Made by a program: the position numbers and the translations under genes
In this document: one piece after another, positions 54,546-61,683 of the stretch
Position numbering within the stretch: the first letter of the stretch is position 1
Layout: each line of letters starts with the position of its first letter
Assembly: GCF_006351005.1 (NCBI RefSeq)
Contig: NZ_VENP01000008.1
Coordinates: 1 to 64,000 of the forward strand
Source of the DNA: Miniimonas arenae
GTDB taxonomy: Bacteria > Actinomycetota > Actinomycetes > Actinomycetales > Beutenbergiaceae
Direction: 5' to 3'
DNA length: 64,000 nt
Notes under the pieces: model-generated
What the model was told of the DNA's origin: nothing
Database searches by the model: none
The model's input: only the letters and a program-made list of their open reading frames with translations

Positions 54546-55342
54546 GTGCCGCGGGTGCGGCGGGCCCGGCCCCGGCGGAACCGGCGGGATCCGGGACACC
54601 TGAGCCGACGGGCCCGACGGGGCCGACGGGGCCGACGGGGCCGACGGGTCCGACGGGTCCGATCGAGCCGACCGCCGCGCCGGGGACCGTCCGGGTCACG
54701 GTGGTCGACGACCATCCGGTGTTCCGGATCGGCATGACCGCGCTGCTGGACTCCCTGCCGGGGATCTCGGTGGTGGGGCAGGCGGACGGCGCGACGGCGG
54801 CGCTCGCGCTGTTCGCCGGGGGGCACGCGACGGACGTCGTGCTCATGGACCTCGACCTCGGCGACGGATCCGGCGTCGACGTGACCCGCGAGCTCGTGCG
54901 CACCCGGCCGGGCCCCGGCGTCCTCGTCGTGACGATGCACGAGGACGAGGACGCCGTGGTCGCGGCGGTCCGGGCCGGCGCGCGCGGCTACCTCGTGAAG
55001 TCGGCGCCCCCGGACGCCGTCGAGCGCGCGATCCGCGCCGTGGCCGCGGGGGAGATGATCCTGTCTCCGGCCGTCGCCGAGCGCGCGCTCGCCTACGTGC
55101 TGGGTGGCACGCGCGCGGCGCGGGTGCCCTTCCCGCAGCTCACGCAGCGCGAGCGCGAGGTGCTCGACCTCGTGGCCGCTGGCCTCGACAACGTCGCCGT
55201 CGCACGCCGGCTCGGCCTCAGCCCGAAGACCGTGCGCAACACCGTCGCGACGGTGCTCGCCAAGCTCGCGCTGCGCGACCGCTCCGCGGCTATCGTGGCT
55301 GCGCGCGCGCAGGGCCTCGGCGGGGGCGCGCTCGACGCGTGA
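54542..55342 (+). CDS. NarL/LuxR-type response regulator
   Basis: 266 residues. Receiver domain with D56/D57 (VTVVDDHPVFRIGM), phospho-acceptor D103 (VLMDLDLGDGSG) and K153 (YLVKSAPPDA). The C-terminal LuxR helix-turn-helix is LTQREREVLDLVAAGLDNVA then LGLSPKTVRNTVATVLAKL. The first 48 residues are non-standard: a Gly/Pro-rich leader with six PTG repeats. GTG overlaps the kinase stop. Confidence 0.94.
   Translation: MSAAGAAGPAPAEPAGSGTPEPTGPTGPTGPTGPTGPTGPIEPTAAPGTVRVTVVDDHPVFRIGMTALLDSLPGISVVGQADGATAALALFAGGHATDVVLMDLDLGDGSGVDVTRELVRTRPGPGVLVVTMHEDEDAVVAAVRAGARGYLVKSAPPDAVERAIRAVAAGEMILSPAVAERALAYVLGGTRAARVPFPQLTQREREVLDLVAAGLDNVAVARRLGLSPKTVRNTVATVLAKLALRDRSAAIVAARAQGLGGGALDA
54605..54658. 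repeat. 9-bp tandem repeat (six copies) in the response regulator leader
   Basis: CCGACGGG(C/G/T) six times in frame, encoding (PTG)6 just before the receiver domain. Confidence 0.95.
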
Positions 55343-55363
55343 CGAGCGAGAGGACGGTGCGCG

Positions 55364-56146
55364 ATGGCCGACGGTCGGCACCTCGGGCGCGCCGTGCTGG
55401 TCCGGCACGGTGAGAGCGTCGCGAACGCCGCGGGTCTGTTCACGGGCGTGCTCGACGTGCCGCTCTCGGACCGGGGCCGTCGTGAGGCGCACCGCGCCGC
55501 CGAGCTGATCGCCGCGACCTCGATCGTGTTCGACCTGGCGCTGTGCTCCGAGCTCACCCGCGCGCGGCAGACCGCCGAGGTGCTCGCCGTGGACCTCCCG
55601 CTGCTCCCGCCGGTGCAGCACGACTGGCGGCTGGACGAGCGCAACTACGGCGCGCTGACGAACCGCACCAAGGCGGACGTGCTCGCCGAGCAGGGCGAGG
55701 CGCAGTTCCTGGCGTGGCGCCGCTCGGTGCACGTGCCGCCGCCGCCGATGGGCGACGCGCTCTACGACGAGCTCGCCGCGACGCCGCTGTGCCGACGTCT
55801 GCCCCCGGCCGCGCTCGTGCGCACGGAGTCGTTGGCGGACGTCATGGTCCGCGTCGGCGCGCTGTGGCGCGAGCGGGTCGACCCGCTCCTGCGTGACGGG
55901 GGTGCGGTGCTCGTCGTCGGGCACGGCAACTCCCTGCGGGCGCTCTGCGCGGTGGTCGACGGCCTGACCGACCCGGAGATCCAGGACCTCGGCCTGCCGA
56001 CGGGCCACCCGCTGCTGTACGAGTTCTCACCGACCGGCGCCGAGCGGGACGGGCTGCTCGTGCCGCTCGCGCGCGGCGGCAGCTACCTCGACGAGCCGCG
56101 TGCCCGAGCCGCTGCGGAGGCGCTCGCGCGGGAGGGCGGGACCTGA
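55364..56146 (+). CDS. gpmA: Phosphoglycerate mutase, 2,3-BPG-dependent (histidine phosphatase)
   Basis: 260 residues after GAGAGGA. LVRHGESVANAAGLFTG with the phospho-His, SELTRARQTAEVLA, DWRLDERNYGALTNRTKAD, and VGHGNSLRALCAVVDGL match GpmA rather than the broad phosphatase branch. Glycolytic interconversion of 3- and 2-phosphoglycerate. In actinobacteria the housekeeping gpmA is usually near senX3-regX3, so this could be a paralogue. Confidence 0.85.
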   Translation: MADGRHLGRAVLVRHGESVANAAGLFTGVLDVPLSDRGRREAHRAAELIAATSIVFDLALCSELTRARQTAEVLAVDLPLLPPVQHDWRLDERNYGALTNRTKADVLAEQGEAQFLAWRRSVHVPPPPMGDALYDELAATPLCRRLPPAALVRTESLADVMVRVGALWRERVDPLLRDGGAVLVVGHGNSLRALCAVVDGLTDPEIQDLGLPTGHPLLYEFSPTGAERDGLLVPLARGGSYLDEPRARAAAEALAREGGT

Positions 56147-56194
56147 GCGGGCTGCCCGGGGCCCCGGCGGGCCCGCGGGCGGCGGAGGGGGACG

Positions 56195-56200
56195 TAGGTT
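56195..56200 (+). promoter_or_regulatory. Leaderless-type -10 TAGGTT of ohr
   Basis: TAGGTT, six G residues, then ATG 56207. The G run could also act as a weak ribosome site. Confidence 0.5.
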
Positions 56201-56206
56201 GGGGGG

Positions 56207-56629
56207 ATGGACGCCCTCTACGTCGCCGAAGCCCTGTCCACCGGTCCTGGCCGCAACGGCCGGGTCACCACGCCCGACGGTCGCCTCGACCTCCAGCTCG
56301 CCTTCCCGACCGAGCTCGGCGGCAGCGGTGAGGGCAGCAACCCCGAGCAGCTCTTCGCAGCCGGGTACGCCGCGTGCTTCCACAACGCGCTGCAGCGCGT
56401 GGCGCGCGAGCAGCACGTCGAGCTGCAGGACAGCTCGGTCGGCGCGAGGGTGGGGATGAGCCGCAACAGCTCCGGCGGCTTCCAGCTCGAGGTCGAGCTC
56501 GAGGTGGTCCTGCCCGGCATCGTGCAGGACGTGGCCCGCTCGCTCGCGGACGCCGCGCACGAGGTGTGCCCCTACTCCAACGCCACGCGGGGCAACATCC
56601 CCGTCACGGTGCTCGTCGCCGAGGACTGA
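56207..56629 (+). CDS. Organic hydroperoxide resistance protein (Ohr/OsmC)
   Basis: 140 residues, normal length. Peroxidatic Cys in AAGYAACFHNALQRVA and resolving Cys in AAHEVCPYSNATRGNIPVTV. Starts LYVAEALSTGPGRNGRV. It reduces organic hydroperoxides using dihydrolipoamide-type donors. OhrR is not in the window. Confidence 0.93.
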   Translation: MDALYVAEALSTGPGRNGRVTTPDGRLDLQLAFPTELGGSGEGSNPEQLFAAGYAACFHNALQRVAREQHVELQDSSVGARVGMSRNSSGGFQLEVELEVVLPGIVQDVARSLADAAHEVCPYSNATRGNIPVTVLVAED

Positions 56630-56709
56630 CCGAGGACCGGGCCGAACCAGCGAGCCGGACCACCGACGAGCACCACCGGCCAGCGCCCACCGACGAGCGA
56701 GGGAGCCTC

Positions 56710-57861
56710 GTGAAGCCACAGCGCCGCATCCTCTGCGTGATCCTGGCCGGCGGCAAGGGAAGCCGGCTCGGTGTCCTCACCGACCACCGGGTCAAGCCGT
56801 CCCTGCGGGTGGCGGGCAGCTACCGCCTCATCGACGTCGCGCTCTCGAACGTGGCCAACAGCGGGCTGTCCGACGTCTGGATCGTCGAGCAGTACCTGCC
56901 GCACTCGCTCAACCAGCACCTCTCCGGCGGCCGGCCGTGGGACCTGGACCGGATCCACGGCGGGCTGCACCTGCTCGCGCCGTTCACGGGAGCGACCGGT
57001 GAGGGGTTCGCCGAGGGCAACAGCGACTCGCTGTGGCGCCACCGCGAGCGGATCGCCGGCTTCGAGCCCGACCTCGTGGTCGTGCTGAGCGCGGACCACC
57101 TGTACGCACTGGACGTGCGCGACGTCGTCGCCACCCACGAGCGGCACGGCGCCGCCCTCACGATGGTCACCACGAGGACGGACGCGGACCCGTCCGACCA
57201 CGGCGTGGTCGTGACCGACGACGAGGGCGTCGTCACGGAGTTCGCCTACAAGCCGGACGAGCCGGCCGACGACCTCGTCGCCGTCGAGGTGTTCTGCTTC
57301 GACGGCCCGGCGCTGCTCGAGGCGCTCGACCTGCTGCACGAGCGGCTGGGCGGGCTCGGGGACTACGGCGAGGACCTCGTGCCGTACTTCGTGGCGCAGC
57401 ACCGCACGGTGGAGCACCGGCTCGAGGGCTACTGGCGCGACATGGGGACGCCCGAGTCCTACTGGATCGCCCATCAGCAGCTCCTCGACGGGACCGGGGC
57501 GCGGCTCGACGACCCGGCGTGGCCCGTGCGCTCGGCCCAGCCGCAGCAGCTCCCCGCACGCGTCCTGGCCGGGGCACAGGTCGCCGACAGCCTGCTCGCG
57601 CCCGGCTCGCACGTCGCGGGCACCGTGCGGCGCAGCGTCGTCGGACCCGGGGTCGTGGTCGAGGCGGGTGCCGTGGTGGAGGAGAGCGTGCTGCTCGACG
57701 GCGTCCACGTCGCCTCGGGCGTGACCCTGCGGCGCTGCCTCGTCGACGACGGCGCACGGCTGGCGCAGCCGGGCGTCGTCGGCGAGGCCGACGCCGTCAC
57801 GGTGATCGGGCCGGACGGTCAGGTCGACGCGAGCGTCGCGGGCGACCCGAGCGCGGACTAG
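56710..57861 (+). CDS. GlgC-like glucose-1-phosphate nucleotidyltransferase
   Basis: 383 residues from GTG after a GAGGGAG site. VILAGGKGSRLGVLTDHRVK then YRLIDVALSNVANSG matches ADP-glucose pyrophosphorylase. But the usual RAKPAVPFGG reads RVKPSLRVAG, and the activator/substrate region is altered. A C-terminal left-handed beta-helix (VVGPGVVVEAGAVVEESVLL) is present. It may be a diverged GlgC paralogue with a different sugar or no catalysis. Convergent with the giant-protein genes. Confidence 0.8.
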   Translation: MKPQRRILCVILAGGKGSRLGVLTDHRVKPSLRVAGSYRLIDVALSNVANSGLSDVWIVEQYLPHSLNQHLSGGRPWDLDRIHGGLHLLAPFTGATGEGFAEGNSDSLWRHRERIAGFEPDLVVVLSADHLYALDVRDVVATHERHGAALTMVTTRTDADPSDHGVVVTDDEGVVTEFAYKPDEPADDLVAVEVFCFDGPALLEALDLLHERLGGLGDYGEDLVPYFVAQHRTVEHRLEGYWRDMGTPESYWIAHQQLLDGTGARLDDPAWPVRSAQPQQLPARVLAGAQVADSLLAPGSHVAGTVRRSVVGPGVVVEAGAVVEESVLLDGVHVASGVTLRRCLVDDGARLAQPGVVGEADAVTVIGPDGQVDASVAGDPSAD

Positions 57862-57942
57862 CGACACCCTCGACGGAGCCCGGCGAGACCAGCGAGCCCC
57901 GCGAGCGCACCGACCGGCGCCTGGCCGTGACCCCGGCGCACG

Positions 57943-60900
57943 TCAGCGCGTGGGCCAGCGCGCGCTCGCCGTCGCCCCCCGGGGATCGGTGACCTGCGCG
58001 GCCACGGTGGTGGCCTGCAGGGTCAGCGGCACGGAGAGGTCCGTGCCACCGTCCGCCCGGGGCGTCTTCGCGGCCTGCAGTCGCCCGATCGGGAGCCGGC
58101 GCGCGAGCGGGACGTCCGCGATGACGAGGCTGATCTCCTGCGACGTCGCCGGGTCGAGCGGCCGAGGCAGCGGTCGGGGCGTCGGGAACGGCACCGGGCG
58201 CACGCCGCCGGCCCGCCGCGTCGCGACGAGGCGCAGCACGCCGGCGGAGTCCGGCGGCAGGCTCGTGGACAGTGTGCAGACCGTGCCGCGCCCGACGATC
58301 GTGAACACGTCCTCGATCCGCAACCACGTCGCGGGCGTCGGCGGCACCCAGCCGGCCACGGTCAGCGTGCGCTCGCTCACCCGACCCGTGGGGTCGGTGA
58401 GCCGGAGCACGACGGCGAGCGGCGCCGTCGGGTCCGCGCGGTGCGTCCACAGGACGAGCGGGGTGCGACCGGACGCGCGAGCGCGGCGGGCGAGCGCCGG
58501 CAGCGTCGCGGGCGCCACGGGCGGCGTGTCCGAGCCGGCGACGGGCACCAGCTCCAGCGGCGTGCCCGCCGGTCCTGGCACCGCCCCGCCGACCGGCGGG
58601 ACGGGGACGCCGTCGACCGTCGCCAGCAGCACGTGCGAGCCGGCGGCCGTGACGCGGTCCGGGGCGCGAGTCGCCGAGCGGACGAGCACCGCGGCACCGT
58701 CCGGCCCGACCTCCGCGACGAGCGGCTCCAGGTCCGGCGGCGTCGTCGGCGGCAGCGCGACCGCGACCGCCTCGCTCGCAGGCGAGACGACCCCGCGCAC
58801 GGCCGACGGCCCCACGACGGGGGGTGGCACCGCCGTCGCGCGCAGGTGCCAGGGGTCCCAGGACGGCGTCAGGTCGCTCGGCCACGCGCCGGCGTACAGC
58901 GGCGCGCCGGTGATCGGGTCGGTCCCGCCCGTGGCGACCGCCGGCACGCTCGCGCGCGGCGGCCCCATCGTGCGGTGATCGAGCGCGGCCTCGGCGGATC
59001 GCGTGGCGAACAGCTCGAACGCGGTGACGCCCACCGAGCATGCGGCCTCGAACGTCACCGTGAGCGCGCCGTCGGCGCCGAACCCCGGCCGGACCGCGGG
59101 CTGCGTCGGGCGCACGAGGCTCGGCGCCAGCGCGGCCTGCAGGTGGTGGTGCGGCTGGACAGGCCCGGCGGCGTCGGGCCACGGCGACTCCGCGCCGGTG
59201 GTGCTCGCCGTGGTGACGACGAACAGATGGATGTCCTTCGAGCCGCGCGGCAGCGTCACGTCGACCGCGTGCGGGTCGCCGCCCGCCAGCGGCACCTCGA
59301 CCATGCGGCGGAAGAGGTTCTTGCGCCGGTCCGGCGCCGTCGCGTCGTAGGCGTCCCAGAGCGCGTCGAGGCGCCAGCCGGGGAGCGCCTCGGCCGTGCC
59401 GGGCTGCGGCTCGGGCAGGCCGAGGCGCTCGCGGACCACGGTCTCGGACGTCTCCCAGACCACCACCCGGTCGGCCTGCGCCGGTACCGGGCCGACCCAG
59501 GTGACGTGCACGTGGCTGCGCCCGAGGTGGTCGGGCGTGCTCGCGAGGGGGACGTCGGGCGGTTGGGGCGGCGCGGGCAGCACGATCGGCACGGGGCTCG
59601 CGGCGACGGCGGTCGCCGGATCCTCGGGGCGCGGCGACCACGCCGAGGGCTGCGCGTGGTTGCGGGCGCGCAGCCGGGCGAACACGCGCACGCCCCAGCG
59701 CGAGACGCCCGCGAAGTCCAGCGGTCCGACCGGGACCGTGAGGCGGTACCGGCGCCCGTCGTCGCCCTGGGTCGCGGTGCCGGCCGGGCGCGGGACCGGG
59801 ACGGCCGGGGGCGCCTGTCCGGACGGGACGGGCGTGCGGCTCAGCTCGGTGCCGTCGACGTCGATGCCGACCACGCCGGTTCCCGCCGGGCCGCCGGCGA
59901 CGAGCGGTTCGTCCCCGGCGAAGCCGAGGTGCGCCGTCACGGCCCCCGCCGGTGGCGCGTCCGGGTCGACGGCGGGCGGCGGGGTGGCGCCCGTCGGCAT
60001 GGGGTAGGGCACGAGGAGCAGCTCGACATCGGTGGGTGTGCGCTCGGGCCAGGGCACGGCGACTTCGACCGTCGCCTCCGCGGGGCAGAGCGTCGAACCG
60101 GTCCAGCGAGCGGCGAGCGAGAGGCTCACCACGCGCGGCCCCATGAGCGCGGGCGCGGCACCGGTCCACGCGACGTCCTGCCAGTCGGAGTAGATCCCGA
60201 ACAGGTTCGCCTGCGCGACGGCGTAGCCGCGGCTGACGGTGCCCTCGTACGGCAGCGCGCGGCCGGGGTCCACCAGGCGCGGGCGCGGGTCGACGGGGAT
60301 CTCCGGGTGGTTCGGGTCCCCGCCGGGGCTCGCGAGGAGCTGGACCGCGCTCCCGCCCTTGAGGCGTGGCGGCAGCAGGTCGCTCGCCGGCGGGTCGGCG
60401 GGTCCGAAGCCCGCGAGCACGCACGCCGTCGGGCCGGTGAGGGTCGCCGTCGTGAGGCCCGGCTGCCAGAGCAGCTCCACGGACTCGGCGAACGGGTCGT
60501 CGCGCCGCGGCGGCGTCGTGAGTACGGCACGCTGGGCGAGCAGGCCCGCGACGGCGGGCACGCTGGCGTGATGGTGGGCCGGCGGGAGGAAGGCGACGAG
60601 CTCGACGCCGCGATCGCCGTCGGGCGTCTCCTCGTACGGCGCGGTGACGAGCAGCTCGATCTCGGCCGGGTGCTGGTCGATCTCGCTGCCCCGGTAGGCG
60701 GTCGCAAAGCCCGTGGTGAGCGCGGCGAACGCATCCCCGGCTGCGGAGACGAGCAACGTGCGGAGCAGCGGGAGGTCGGCCGTGGTGGGCTCGGCGTCGT
60801 ACCGGCCCTCGCCCGGCCCGGGGACGTTGCGACGCGAGACGAGACGTACCTGCTGCGGCTCGACGTCGTCCCACAGGCGCGTTAGCTCGGGGAAGAGCAG

Positions 60901-61683
60901 CTCGCGCGCCTCGTCGACGAGACCCCCGGGGTCCGGTCGCTCCCACACCGGGGCGAGCCGGCCGGACTCCGTCGCGAACCACCAGCCGACCGGGGGACCA
61001 CCCCGGTCGAGCCGGTCCAGCGCCGCGTCGGGTCCACCGACGGGCGCGACGACGAGTCCCTGCGGGTCGGGGCGGTAGCGTCCGAGCTCGCCGTCCTTGA
61101 CGGGGTGCCCGACGCGCTCGAGCGGGTTCCACGAGCCGTCGTCCGCGACCGTGTCCCGCAGCCACGCGGCGGCGACGTTCGTGGGCGTGCCGTTGACCAG
61201 AAGGGCGCACGTCGCGAACGGCGCGCGGACCTCGAGCGTGACCGCACCGCCAGGCCCCGGGTTGCGCGCTGCGGCCGCGACGGCCGCGAACGGGTCCTCG
61301 CCTGCCTCGCGGAGCAGGAAGAGGCCGACCGGCCTCGTGGGGTCGAACGCCGTGGCGGAGACCCCGAGGGCGGTGACCTCCTCGCCGCCCCACGAGATCA
61401 GCGCGCGGTCGTCGCTCGTGTCGACGTCGAAGGACGTCCGCTTCGTGCGGGTCTGGACCGTGCGCCACCACACGGTGAACGGCTCGGCGGGGACTCCGAG
61501 CTCGGGCCGGACCGACCACACGACGTGCAGCCGCTCACCGAACCGCTTGGCGTCGGCGAGCGCACGCTCCACGATCTCGTCGGACTGCACGTGCGCGTTC
61601 GCCAGACGTTGCCGAGCCACGCCGGGCCAGTCGATCAGCGCGCTGGCCGCACGGAACCAGCGGGGGTCGTGGATGCGGTCCAT
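57943..61683 (-). CDS. Giant protein of unknown function, Fn3-like domains
   Basis: 1246 residues. It starts MDRIHDPRWFRAASALIDWP; no signal peptide or membrane helix. The first 350 residues are alpha/beta with many Trp. From about 480 it becomes a series of beta-sandwich, fibronectin-III-like segments (SRGYAVAQANLFGIYSDW, VSRWGVRVFARLRARNHAQP, VTFEAACSVGVTAFELFATR), rich in Pro, Val and Thr. The ATG overlaps the stop of the giant gene upstream (TGATG), so equal production is expected. I do not recognise a family. Confidence 0.75.
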   Translation of the reverse strand: MDRIHDPRWFRAASALIDWPGVARQRLANAHVQSDEIVERALADAKRFGERLHVVWSVRPELGVPAEPFTVWWRTVQTRTKRTSFDVDTSDDRALISWGGEEVTALGVSATAFDPTRPVGLFLLREAGEDPFAAVAAAARNPGPGGAVTLEVRAPFATCALLVNGTPTNVAAAWLRDTVADDGSWNPLERVGHPVKDGELGRYRPDPQGLVVAPVGGPDAALDRLDRGGPPVGWWFATESGRLAPVWERPDPGGLVDEARELLFPELTRLWDDVEPQQVRLVSRRNVPGPGEGRYDAEPTTADLPLLRTLLVSAAGDAFAALTTGFATAYRGSEIDQHPAEIELLVTAPYEETPDGDRGVELVAFLPPAHHHASVPAVAGLLAQRAVLTTPPRRDDPFAESVELLWQPGLTTATLTGPTACVLAGFGPADPPASDLLPPRLKGGSAVQLLASPGGDPNHPEIPVDPRPRLVDPGRALPYEGTVSRGYAVAQANLFGIYSDWQDVAWTGAAPALMGPRVVSLSLAARWTGSTLCPAEATVEVAVPWPERTPTDVELLLVPYPMPTGATPPPAVDPDAPPAGAVTAHLGFAGDEPLVAGGPAGTGVVGIDVDGTELSRTPVPSGQAPPAVPVPRPAGTATQGDDGRRYRLTVPVGPLDFAGVSRWGVRVFARLRARNHAQPSAWSPRPEDPATAVAASPVPIVLPAPPQPPDVPLASTPDHLGRSHVHVTWVGPVPAQADRVVVWETSETVVRERLGLPEPQPGTAEALPGWRLDALWDAYDATAPDRRKNLFRRMVEVPLAGGDPHAVDVTLPRGSKDIHLFVVTTASTTGAESPWPDAAGPVQPHHHLQAALAPSLVRPTQPAVRPGFGADGALTVTFEAACSVGVTAFELFATRSAEAALDHRTMGPPRASVPAVATGGTDPITGAPLYAGAWPSDLTPSWDPWHLRATAVPPPVVGPSAVRGVVSPASEAVAVALPPTTPPDLEPLVAEVGPDGAAVLVRSATRAPDRVTAAGSHVLLATVDGVPVPPVGGAVPGPAGTPLELVPVAGSDTPPVAPATLPALARRARASGRTPLVLWTHRADPTAPLAVVLRLTDPTGRVSERTLTVAGWVPPTPATWLRIEDVFTIVGRGTVCTLSTSLPPDSAGVLRLVATRRAGGVRPVPFPTPRPLPRPLDPATSQEISLVIADVPLARRLPIGRLQAAKTPRADGGTDLSVPLTLQATTVAAQVTDPRGATASARWPTR

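Noticed and set aside
57033-57992. 319-residue plus-strand ORF overlapping the glgC-like gene
   Set aside because: Out-of-frame reading of the GlgC-like gene, Arg/Gly-rich without domains.
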